In this document: positions 18,301 to 26,621 of the stretch, in pieces
How the letters are laid out: each line of letters starts with the position of its first letter
Position numbering within the stretch: position 1 is the first letter of the stretch
Source of the DNA: Novosphingobium kunmingense
GTDB lineage: Bacteria > Pseudomonadota > Alphaproteobacteria > Sphingomonadales > Sphingomonadaceae
Length of the DNA: 64,000 nucleotides
Direction: 5' to 3'
Assembly: GCF_002813245.1 (NCBI RefSeq)
Contig: NZ_PHUF01000003.1
Span: forward strand, 620,001-684,000
Notes under the pieces: generated by a model
The model's database searches: none
Seen by the model: only the letters and a program-made list of their open reading frames with translations
Told to the model about the DNA's origin: nothing
Made by a program: the position numbers and the translations under genes

Positions 18301-19455
18301 TCAGCGTGTGCCGAGACCGCGGGCGATAATCCCGCGCAGGATTTCGCGAGTACCGCCACGCAGGGACCAGCTCGGCGCGTTGTGCACGATGTTGGCCAGC
18401 ACCCCGGCATAGGCCGAGGCGCTGCGCGGATCGGGCTCGGCATCGACAAGCTGGCGCGCGAAGTCGGGCAGTGTCTGTTCCCACACCGCGCCGACGTCCT
18501 TGACGATCGCGGCCTGAAGCCCCGCATCCTGCTTGTTCTGCAACATGGCCGCGACCGACCGCGACAGGCGGCGCAGGACGGCAAGCTGGGCGGTCAGGCG
18601 CCCGATGGTCGCCAGCGCCGCATCGTCAGTGCGGCCTTTCAGCACGTCGAGCAGCTGAAGCATCAGTTCGATGGAGGACAGGAAGCGTTCCGGACCGGAT
18701 CGTTCGAAGGCCAGTTCGCTCATCACCTGGTTCCAGCCGTCGCCTTCCTGGCCCAACAGGTTCCTTGCAGGAACCACGGCATCTTCGAAGTGCATCTCGT
18801 TGAAATGATGCTGTCCGGCCAGGTCGATGATCGGCTTGATCGTCAAACCTGGAGTGGCCTTGAGGTTGACCAGAAGCTGGCTGGTTCCCTGATGACGGTC
18901 GGCCGGGGTGCCGCTGGTCCGGCAGAACAGGATGACGTAGTCCGCCTTGTGGGCAAAGCTCGTCCAGACCTTGGTCCCGGTCACGCGGTAGACGTCACCA
19001 TCGCGGACTGCCTTGGTCCGCGTTGCCGCAAGATCGGACCCGGAATCGGGTTCGCTCATGCCTATGCCGAAGGCCAGTTCCCCCGCGGCGATGCCGGGCA
19101 GGATGGTTTCCTTCTGCTCGTCCGTCCCGAACTTGAGGATCGAGGGGCCCGACTGTCGATCGGCGATCCAGTGCGCTCCGACTGGCGCCCCGGCAGCCAA
19201 CGATTCCTCGACCACCACATAGCGTTCGAAGGCGCTGCGTTCGTGCCCGCCGTATTGCTTCGGCCAAGTCATGCCGAGGTAGCCGGCCTGTCCCATCGCG
19301 CGGCTGAAGTCGCGGCTGAAGCCGTACCAGTTGTCGCTGCGCTGACGTGGCGAACGGCCGCCGAGTTGCTTGTGGAGGAACGCGCGAAACTCGGCGCGCA
19401 GAGCCAGGACTTCTTCGCTGTCGGCAGGCGGGGCGGGGAAGGGTATCGCGCTCAT
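18301..19455 (-). CDS. acyl-CoA dehydrogenase, subunit of a probable heteromeric pair
   Basis: A 384-residue FAD-dependent acyl-CoA dehydrogenase. It shows WPKQYGG near residue 63, the FAD/substrate loop GMSEPDSGSDLA near 132-143, KVWTSFAH near 160 and a C-terminal GGTREILRGIIA. Its ATG overlaps the stop of the upstream acyl-CoA dehydrogenase gene by four bases (ATGA). Tandem full-length plus shorter ACAD genes are known for alpha2beta2 enzymes in steroid and other polycyclic-CoA degradation; the substrate here is unknown. Confidence 0.9.
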   Translation of the reverse strand: MSAIPFPAPPADSEEVLALRAEFRAFLHKQLGGRSPRQRSDNWYGFSRDFSRAMGQAGYLGMTWPKQYGGHERSAFERYVVVEESLAAGAPVGAHWIADRQSGPSILKFGTDEQKETILPGIAAGELAFGIGMSEPDSGSDLAATRTKAVRDGDVYRVTGTKVWTSFAHKADYVILFCRTSGTPADRHQGTSQLLVNLKATPGLTIKPIIDLAGQHHFNEMHFEDAVVPARNLLGQEGDGWNQVMSELAFERSGPERFLSSIELMLQLLDVLKGRTDDAALATIGRLTAQLAVLRRLSRSVAAMLQNKQDAGLQAAIVKDVGAVWEQTLPDFARQLVDAEPDPRSASAYAGVLANIVHNAPSWSLRGGTREILRGIIARGLGTR

Positions 19456-20441
19456 AGCTCTGTCACCATCGGCCAGTATCCATCACCGCCGGCTTCGACG
19501 GCGGCGCGGCCCAATCTGGTCGCCCACATCACCTGCCCTCCGAACTCGTCGCGCCAGGTCCACAGGGCGGTGGTGTAAAGGTGCAGGCGGTGTTCGCGGG
19601 TGAAACCGATCGCGCCGTGCATCTGCGTGGCGATCGACGCGCCGTTGCCGGCCGCCTCGCGCGCGCGGAGCGATCCGGCCGCGACGCCCAGATCGTCACC
19701 GCGGGCCAGCGCTTCGCCGGCAAGATCGGCGGCGGCGGTGGCGCAGGCCAGCTCACCGGCCAGCTTGGCCAGTTCGTGCTGGACCACCTGGTTCTTCTGC
19801 AGCGGCTTGCCGAACTGAACGCGCGTCGCCGTGTGCTCGAGCGTCATGTCGAGCGCAGCCTCGAGCGCGCCCGCGATCTGGAAGGCGCGAACCGTCGCCC
19901 CGGCGGCCAGCGGGCAGTGCGGCAGGGGCGCTGACGCATCGATCGTCCAGTCCACCGCCAGCGAGGGTCGCGGCTGGAAGTTCATCGAAGTGCCCTCTTC
20001 TGTCACGCTCCAGCCGCTGCGCGGCACGCGGTAGAGGGTGTCCCCCACGGCGAGCGCCAGGCAGTCGAGATGGTCGCCCCAGGCCACCCGCGCGACCATT
20101 CCGGTCAGCTTACCGCCTTCGGCCTTGAGGTCATCGGCACGGGCCAGTCCGGCGGCTCCTTCGGCCAGCGGCAATCCGGCGATGGCAAACAGCTGGTTCG
20201 CAGCCATGGTCTCGACCACCGGAAGCGGCATGGCGTGGCGACCAAGCAGCCGCAGCACTTCGCCCGCTTCGCCGAACGACAAGCCGAAACCACCCTGGTC
20301 CTCGGTCAGCAGGGCAAGCGGAAGGCCCATGTCCTCGACCTCGGCCCATAGCGTAGGCAGCCATTGCCCCTCACGCGCGGCGCCTTGCGCGGCATCGTCG
20401 AGATGACGGTCCAGCAAGCGTTCGATCATGTCGGCTAGCAT
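19452..20441 (-). CDS. acyl-CoA dehydrogenase, shorter partner subunit
   Basis: A 329-residue acyl-CoA dehydrogenase family protein with weaker FAD-loop motifs than its neighbour: the N-terminal TEDQGGFG helix is clear, but the GMSEPxxGSD loop is not. The C-terminal half has QMHGAIGFTREH, the segment that contacts FAD across the subunit interface. The poor active-site loop and the four-base overlap with the downstream gene suggest a structural or half-site partner. Start may be the Met at position 5. Confidence 0.85.
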   Translation of the reverse strand: MLADMIERLLDRHLDDAAQGAAREGQWLPTLWAEVEDMGLPLALLTEDQGGFGLSFGEAGEVLRLLGRHAMPLPVVETMAANQLFAIAGLPLAEGAAGLARADDLKAEGGKLTGMVARVAWGDHLDCLALAVGDTLYRVPRSGWSVTEEGTSMNFQPRPSLAVDWTIDASAPLPHCPLAAGATVRAFQIAGALEAALDMTLEHTATRVQFGKPLQKNQVVQHELAKLAGELACATAAADLAGEALARGDDLGVAAGSLRAREAAGNGASIATQMHGAIGFTREHRLHLYTTALWTWRDEFGGQVMWATRLGRAAVEAGGDGYWPMVTEL

Positions 20442-20469
20442 CGCGGCAGCCTGCTCCCTGTGATGACTG

Positions 20470-20545
<76 letters not shown>

Positions 20546-20576
20546 AACGTGACCTTTTGTGAAGGCGTCCTTAGAA

Positions 20577-21449
20577 CTAAGGAGCGCCGAAGGTCCACCC
20601 CTCAGTTGCGGCAATCGCCGGGGTCAGTCCGGCGGGCGACCACAGGGCGGGATCGCGGGCGGCGCGGCGCAGCCAGGCGGCGGTGACCAAGGCATCGCTG
20701 GCATGGTCGGTGATCGGCCCGGCGCCGGGCACGGGTTCGCTGCCCAGCGCGGCGAGCGCGGCGTTGAGGTCGGCATGGTCGCGGATCTTGGACCTTCCTG
20801 CGCGCCGACCGGCCGCCAGGGCGGCGATGGTGGTATAGATCTCGACAATTGCAGAGCCGCTATCGGGCAGGGGGTCGATCGGCCAGACGGGCAGCCGGCC
20901 CTGCACCTGGTGAAGCAGGCGCATCCCCGCCAGGCTAGACTTGCCGACCTGCGCCGCGCCGACCAGGTTGAAGTTCGAATAGGGTTTGCAGCCCAGGGAC
21001 TCCTGCGCGCGCTCGGTCACGCGGAGGCGGCCGCGACCGCCCTCGAACAGATCGCCCTCGCGTCCGTTGTGTCGGCGGAAATGACGGGCGGCTTCGGGAT
21101 GGTCGACGAAGCTGCCGACCGCCAGATGGCTGTCGGCTTCGCACAAGCGGTCGACCAGCGCCCACAGGGAACGGGCATCGCGCGGGCTGTCCGCCCAGCC
21201 GGGAAAGAACGCGCCCCGGTCGGCATGCGCGAGGCTGATGCCCATGTCGAAGCCGACCAGCGTGTCAGCGGGAAGATCGTGCAAAACCCAGTCGCGCACC
21301 TCGGCCCGCGACCAGCGATGACCGGGACGGACAAGCGCGGGCGCCGTCGCCCGGTCGCCCTGCAAGGCGACGGCGATGCCGCGATGCCGCTCTCCGACCG
21401 CACCCGACCAGTCGACCGCGGCGAAATGGCGGAAGCGGTCGTGCCTCAT
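20577..21449 (-). CDS. RNase H-fold-like protein of unknown function, coupled to rarA
   Basis: A 290-residue protein with the spaced acidic pattern of RNase H-like folds: AAVDWSG near residue 12, GFDMGISLA near 68 and a late TDHASDALVTA near 253. It resembles DUF429-type predicted nucleases, but I could not confirm the family. Its ATG at 21449 overlaps the rarA stop as ATGA, so it is probably translated with RarA. A role in DNA processing is inferred from that link alone. Confidence 0.7.
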   Translation of the reverse strand: MRHDRFRHFAAVDWSGAVGERHRGIAVALQGDRATAPALVRPGHRWSRAEVRDWVLHDLPADTLVGFDMGISLAHADRGAFFPGWADSPRDARSLWALVDRLCEADSHLAVGSFVDHPEAARHFRRHNGREGDLFEGGRGRLRVTERAQESLGCKPYSNFNLVGAAQVGKSSLAGMRLLHQVQGRLPVWPIDPLPDSGSAIVEIYTTIAALAAGRRAGRSKIRDHADLNAALAALGSEPVPGAGPITDHASDALVTAAWLRRAARDPALWSPAGLTPAIAATEGWTFGAP

Positions 21450-22768
21450 TCGCCGCGCTTTTCGGCCCGCTTCCTCTCCCACCATTCGAGGCGCTTCATG
21501 ACCTCGCGCTCGAACCCGCGTTCCACCGGGCGGTAATAGGTCTGGGGCTCCATCTCCTCGGGCCAGTAGTTGTCGCCCGAAAAGCCGTCCTCGGCGTCGT
21601 GGTCGTAGGCGTAACCCGCGCCATAGCCGATGTCCTTCATCAGCTTGGTCGGTGCGTTGAGGATGTTGGCCGGCGGGGCAAGGCTGCCGGTTTCGCGCGC
21701 GCTCTTCCACGCTTCCTTCTGTGCCAGATAGGCCGCGTTCGATTTGGGCGCGGTGGCAAGGTAGAGGCAGGCCTGGACGATGGCCAGTTCGCCTTCCGGA
21801 CTGCCGAGGAACTGGTACGCGTCCTTGGCGGCAAGACACTGGCTCAGCGCCTGCGGATCGGCGAGGCCGATGTCCTCGCTGGCGAAACGGACGAGGCGGC
21901 GCAGCACGTAGAGCGGCTCTTCGCCCGCGGTCAGCATGCGGGCCATGTAATACAGCGAGGCCTGCGGATCGGAGCCGCGCAGCGCCTTGTGCAACGCGGA
22001 AATCAGGTTGTAGTGCCCGTCGCGGTCCTTGTCGTAGACCGCCACACGGCGCTGCAGGAACGCGCCGAGCCCCGCGGGGTCGAGCGGTTGGGCGATCTTC
22101 GCGTTGTAGAGCGTTTCGGCCTGGTTGAGCAGGAACCGCCCGTCCCCGTCCGCGCTGGCGACCAGCGCCTCGCGCGCTTCGGCGGTCAGGGGCAGCGGCC
22201 CTTCGAGCGCTTCGGCGCGGGACAGCAGCTCGCCCAGCGCCGCCGCGTCGAGACGGTGGAGGATCAGCACTTGCGCCCTCGAGAGAAGCGCGGCGTTGAG
22301 CGCGAAACTGGGGTTCTCGGTCGTCGCGCCGACGAGAGTGACCGTGCCCTTTTCGACAAAGGGCAGAAAGCCGTCCTGCTGGGCGCGGTTGAAGCGATGG
22401 ATTTCGTCCACGAACAGCAGCGTGCGCTGGCCGGCCCTCGCGGCGACCTCGGCCTCGGCAAAGGCCTTCTTGAGGTCGGCAACGCCTGAAAAGACCGCGC
22501 TTATCGAGGCAAAGCGCATTCCCACCGCGTCGGCCAGCAGCCGCGCCGTGGTGGTCTTGCCTGTGCCCGGCGGTCCCCACAGGATCATGCTCGACAGGCG
22601 GCCGGCGGCGACCATGCGGCCGATCGCGCCTTCGGGTCCGGTCAGGTGAACCTGCCCGATAACCTCGTCCAGCACGCGCGGGCGCAGCCGGTCAGCCAGC
22701 GGAGCGTCGGCGGCTGGCGCGTCGGCGGGGGAAGCAGGGGGCAGATCGTCAGCGAATAGGTCGGCCAT
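21446..22768 (-). CDS. rarA: replication-associated recombination protein A (AAA+ ATPase)
   Basis: A 440-residue clamp-loader-like AAA+ ATPase (RarA/MgsA/WRNIP1) acting at stalled replication forks. Walker A is GPPGTGKT at about 65-72, Walker B is LLFVDEIHRF near 110, sensor 1 is GATTENPSF and a C-terminal tetramerisation domain has DIGLADPQAL and YEYPHD-like YAYDHDAEDGF. The ATG at 22768 was chosen because conserved sequence begins just after it; the frame is open further upstream. Confidence 0.95.
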   Translation of the reverse strand: MADLFADDLPPASPADAPAADAPLADRLRPRVLDEVIGQVHLTGPEGAIGRMVAAGRLSSMILWGPPGTGKTTTARLLADAVGMRFASISAVFSGVADLKKAFAEAEVAARAGQRTLLFVDEIHRFNRAQQDGFLPFVEKGTVTLVGATTENPSFALNAALLSRAQVLILHRLDAAALGELLSRAEALEGPLPLTAEAREALVASADGDGRFLLNQAETLYNAKIAQPLDPAGLGAFLQRRVAVYDKDRDGHYNLISALHKALRGSDPQASLYYMARMLTAGEEPLYVLRRLVRFASEDIGLADPQALSQCLAAKDAYQFLGSPEGELAIVQACLYLATAPKSNAAYLAQKEAWKSARETGSLAPPANILNAPTKLMKDIGYGAGYAYDHDAEDGFSGDNYWPEEMEPQTYYRPVERGFEREVMKRLEWWERKRAEKRGE

Positions 22769-22887
22769 CGCCGCCAAGATAGGCGATGCGGCGGATAATG
22801 CCACCGGGCCGCCACTTCCGGCGATTTTGCCATTCACCAACCCCGTGATAGCCTCCGTCCGTCCTTTGCGAACAAGGAGGGGTAGCA

Positions 22888-23310
22888 ATGGAAACCGTCA
22901 ATGAAACCGCGGCCCGCGTGCCGACCAGCTATTGGGCCATCGCCGTTGTCGGCCTGTTGTGGAACAGCTTCGGGGCCTATCTATACCTGATGGCGCGGCT
23001 CGATCCCGACACCGCGCTGGCCGCCGCCTCGCCCGCACTGCGCGACTATGTCGCCAACCAGCCGATCTGGGCCAACGTGGGCTATGGCCTGGGCATCTGG
23101 GGCTCGTTTCTCGGCTCGATCGCGATGACCCTGCGCTCGCGCCACGCGGTGTGGCTGTTTGCGGTGTCGCTGCTGGGCGTGATCCTCAGCCACCTCGGGC
23201 AGGCGCTGGCCGGCGTGCTCGACGCGCCCCTGGCGATCACCATCTTCGTGGTCGTCGCGTTCCTGTGGTTCTATTCGCGCAAGTCGGTGGAGCAGGGCAT
23301 CCTGCGCTGA
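22888..23310 (+). CDS. small inner-membrane protein, four predicted helices
   Basis: A 140-residue hydrophobic protein with about four membrane helices (roughly 15-37, 62-82, 85-105 and 108-130). It has a strong AAGGAGG site before the ATG. Similar short proteins in sphingomonads are often labelled sugar transporter without evidence. I do not assign a function. Confidence 0.75.
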   Translation: METVNETAARVPTSYWAIAVVGLLWNSFGAYLYLMARLDPDTALAAASPALRDYVANQPIWANVGYGLGIWGSFLGSIAMTLRSRHAVWLFAVSLLGVILSHLGQALAGVLDAPLAITIFVVVAFLWFYSRKSVEQGILR

Positions 23311-23320
23311 CCCCGTGCGA

Positions 23321-24478
23321 TCAGGCCCTGGCGCGCGGCTTGTGGCGGATCAGCCGCAGATAGGTGTCCGCCACGGCCTGGTTGATCCGGTCCCAGCTGA
23401 ACGCCTTTGACCGTTCCTCGCCCGCGGCGCCGTGCCGCGCACGAAGGTCGGGCTGCTCGACATAGCCGCGCAGCGCCTCGGCGAATTGGTGGATCGCGCC
23501 GGGCCGGACCAGGCGGCCCGAGACGCCGTCGTCGACCAGGCTTTCGCTGCCCGTGGCCGCTGCTGCGACGACCGGCAGGCCGCAGGCCATGGCTTCCAGC
23601 GTGACATTGCCGAAAGTCTCGGTGATCGAGGGGTTGAACAGTACGTCCATGCTGGCGACCGCGCGACCCAGGTCCGATCCGCCCTGGAAACCGGCGAAGA
23701 CCGCATCGGGCAGGCGCGCCTCGAACCAGTCGCGCGCCGGACCTTCGCCCACGACCAGCACGCGGTGGGCGATGCCGCGCGCGTTCAGCTCGTCGATCGT
23801 ATCGGAAAAGACGTCGAGCCCCTTTTCCATGACCAACCGGCCGAGAAACCCGACCGCCACCTCCTGGTCGGCGATGCCAAGGCTCTGCCGCCAGGCCATG
23901 TCGCGGCGCTGCGGATTGAATACCGTGCGATCCACTCCGCGCGACCAGATGCCGATGTCGTAATTCATGCGCTGGTCGCGCAGCACCTGGGCCATCGATT
24001 CCGACGGCGTCACCAGCGCGTCGCAGCGGCGGTAGAAGCGGCGCAGGCCGGCGGTGACCAGCGGTTCCGCCCAGGCCATGTTGTAATAGCGCGGGTAGGT
24101 ATCGAATCGGGTATGGACCGACGACAGCACCGGCAGGCCCCGGTGCCGCGCCCAGGTCACCGCGCGGTGCGCGCTGATATCGGGCGAGGAGACGTGGACC
24201 ACGTTCGGATCGAAGGCGGCCAGATCGCGCCGCACACGCCTGTTCAGCGCCATCGGAAAGCGGTATTCGCTGCGCCCGGGAATGGCGATCGAGGGCAGGC
24301 TGACCAGATCGCCGGTCGGCGCGAAGGCCGGCTCGGCAATGGTCGGCGAATAGACGCGCACCTTCGCGCCCTGGCGCAGCAGGTATTCGACCAGCCGGTT
24401 GAGCGCGCGGTTCGCGCCGTCGGTGGTCATGTTGTAGTTGCCGCTGAACAGGGCAATGCGAAGGTCGGACATCTGCAT
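23321..24478 (-). CDS. glycosyltransferase family 4 (alpha-mannosyltransferase-like)
   Basis: A 385-residue GT-B retaining glycosyltransferase. The N-terminal domain has NYNMTTDGANRAL and the HTRFDTY segment. The C-terminal donor domain has GRLVMEKGLD near 213 and the E-x7-E motif in SITETFGNVTLEAMACG. This is the pattern of enzymes that glycosylate diacylglycerol or phosphatidyl-inositol-type lipids and of MgtA-like mannosyltransferases. Donor and acceptor are not determined. Two candidate ATG codons lie six bases apart at the start. Confidence 0.87.
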   Translation of the reverse strand: MQMSDLRIALFSGNYNMTTDGANRALNRLVEYLLRQGAKVRVYSPTIAEPAFAPTGDLVSLPSIAIPGRSEYRFPMALNRRVRRDLAAFDPNVVHVSSPDISAHRAVTWARHRGLPVLSSVHTRFDTYPRYYNMAWAEPLVTAGLRRFYRRCDALVTPSESMAQVLRDQRMNYDIGIWSRGVDRTVFNPQRRDMAWRQSLGIADQEVAVGFLGRLVMEKGLDVFSDTIDELNARGIAHRVLVVGEGPARDWFEARLPDAVFAGFQGGSDLGRAVASMDVLFNPSITETFGNVTLEAMACGLPVVAAAATGSESLVDDGVSGRLVRPGAIHQFAEALRGYVEQPDLRARHGAAGEERSKAFSWDRINQAVADTYLRLIRHKPRARA

Positions 24479-24525
24479 CGGCGGAGCCTTAGCCCAAGGA
24501 CGCTCTCATGGCGAGAAGCGCCGGG

Positions 24526-26355
24526 TCAGTCGTCCTTGCGGCGGCTGGCCTTCTTGCGCTCGTGCGGGTCGAGCAGGGCCTTCCTGAGGCGGATCGACTG
24601 CGGCGTCACCTCGACCATCTCGTCGTCGTCGATATAGGCGATGGCCTGTTCCAGCGTCATGATCTTGGGCGGGGTCAGACGGATCGCGTCGTCCTTGCCG
24701 GTCGAACGAAAGTTCGTCAGCTGCTTGGACTTCATCGGGTTGACCTCGAGATCGTCGGGCTTGGCGTTCTCGCCGATGATCATGCCTTCGTAAATCTTGT
24801 CCTGCGGGCGCACGAACAGGATGCCGCGATCTTCCAGCGCGTTGAGCGCGTAGCCGACCGCTTCGCCGGTGCCGTTCGAGATCAGGACGCCGTTGGGACG
24901 GCCCTCGATCGAGCCCTTGTAGGGGCCGTAGCTGTCGAACAGGCGGTTCATGATGCCGGTGCCGCGCGTATCGGACAGGAATTCGCCGTGATAGCCGATC
25001 AGACCGCGGCTGGGGGCGAGGAAGGTGATGCGGGTCTTGCCGCCGCCCGAGGGGCGCATGTCGGTCATCTCGCCCTTGCGGATCGCCATCTTCTCGACGA
25101 CCGTGCCCGAGTGTTCGTCGTCCACGTCGATGACCACGGTTTCGTAGGGTTCGGTGCGCTGGCCATTCTCGTCCTCGCGGAACAGCACGCGCGGACGGCT
25201 GATGCCCAGTTCGAAGCCCTCGCGGCGCATTGTCTCGATCAGCACGCCAAGCTGCAGTTCGCCGCGCCCGGCCACGTCGAAGCTGTCGCGGTCGGCGCTT
25301 TCGGTGACGCGGATGGCGACGTTCGATTCCGCTTCGCGCAGCAGGCGGTCGCGGATCATGCGGCTGGTCACCTTGCTGCCTTCGCGGCCGGCCATCGGCG
25401 AATCGTTCACCGCAAAGCGCATCGACAGCGTCGGCGGATCGATCGGCTGGGCGTGGAGCGGTTCGGTGACCGTTGGATCGCAGATCGTGTTGGCGACGGT
25501 CGCCTCGGTCAGGCCGGCGATCGAGATGATGTCGCCGGCGCGGGCTTCGTCTACGGGGACACGCTCGAGCCCGCGGAAGGCCATCAGCTTCGACGCGCGG
25601 CCGCTTTCCAGCACCTTGCCCTCGGCGTCGAGCGCGTGGATCGGCGAATTGACCTTGACCGTGCCCGACTGGACCTTGCCGGTCAGGATGCGGCCGAGGA
25701 AGTTGTCGCGATCGAGCAGCGTGACCAGGAACTTGAACGGCCCGTCAACGTCGGCGGCCGGCGCCGGGACGTGGCTGACGATGGTCTCGAAAAGCGGAGT
25801 CAGCGTGCCGTCGCGCAGGCTCGGGTCGGTGTTGGCATAGCCGTTGCGGCCCGAAGCGTAGAGCACCGGGAAATCGAGTTGCTCGTCGCTCGCATCGAGG
25901 CTGACGAAGAGGTCGAACACCTCGTCCAGCACTTCCTGGATGCGTTCGTCCGGGCGGTCGACTTTGTTCACGACGACGATCGGCTTGAGGCCCAGCGCCA
26001 GCGCCTTGCCGGTCACGAACTTGGTCTGCGGCATCGCGCCTTCGCTGCTGTCGACCAACAGGATCACGCCGTCGACCATGCTGAGGATGCGCTCCACCTC
26101 GCCGCCGAAGTCGGCGTGGCCCGGGGTGTCGACGATGTTGATCCGCGTGCCGTTCCATTCGACCGAGGTGCACTTGGCCAGAATGGTGATTCCGCGTTCC
26201 TTTTCGAGGTCGTTGGAATCCATCGCGCGTTCTTCGACACGCTGGTTGTCGCGGAAGGTGCCGGACTGGCGGAACAGTTGGTCGACAAGGGTGGTCTTGC
26301 CGTGGTCGACGTGCGCAATGATGGCAATGTTGCGCAAGGGCAGGGGGGCGGACAT
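24526..26355 (-). CDS. typA: translational GTPase TypA/BipA
   Basis: A 609-residue ribosome-associated GTPase of the EF-G family that helps 50S assembly and stress growth. G1 is AHVDHGKTT at 14-22, the switch has RGITI, G3 is [14 protein letters not shown] and G4 is NKVD. Domains II, III, V and the C-terminal BipA-specific domain follow. The ATG at 26355 begins at the conserved N terminus. Confidence 0.96.
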   Translation of the reverse strand: MSAPLPLRNIAIIAHVDHGKTTLVDQLFRQSGTFRDNQRVEERAMDSNDLEKERGITILAKCTSVEWNGTRINIVDTPGHADFGGEVERILSMVDGVILLVDSSEGAMPQTKFVTGKALALGLKPIVVVNKVDRPDERIQEVLDEVFDLFVSLDASDEQLDFPVLYASGRNGYANTDPSLRDGTLTPLFETIVSHVPAPAADVDGPFKFLVTLLDRDNFLGRILTGKVQSGTVKVNSPIHALDAEGKVLESGRASKLMAFRGLERVPVDEARAGDIISIAGLTEATVANTICDPTVTEPLHAQPIDPPTLSMRFAVNDSPMAGREGSKVTSRMIRDRLLREAESNVAIRVTESADRDSFDVAGRGELQLGVLIETMRREGFELGISRPRVLFREDENGQRTEPYETVVIDVDDEHSGTVVEKMAIRKGEMTDMRPSGGGKTRITFLAPSRGLIGYHGEFLSDTRGTGIMNRLFDSYGPYKGSIEGRPNGVLISNGTGEAVGYALNALEDRGILFVRPQDKIYEGMIIGENAKPDDLEVNPMKSKQLTNFRSTGKDDAIRLTPPKIMTLEQAIAYIDDDEMVEVTPQSIRLRKALLDPHERKKASRRKDD

Positions 26356-26621
26356 GGAGGGGCTTCTCTGCTTGGAGTGGCGGCGGCACGAATAGGCGCC
26401 GCTGATTTTCGCCGCGCCCCTAGCCCATGAGGCCCTTCGGGGCAAGAGCGGCGACTGTGATCATGTTGCAACAGCGCGCAAGGATATTGCGGGGCTGTCA
26501 CGGAACCGTTTCTAAACGCGGGTATTCCTCACTAGGACTGCAAGTGGTCGCAAATCTGGCTTCGATCCACGCCTTTCTCTTGCGGTCGCAAACAAACAAC
26601 CCCCTCAGGAGAGGTTTTTTC

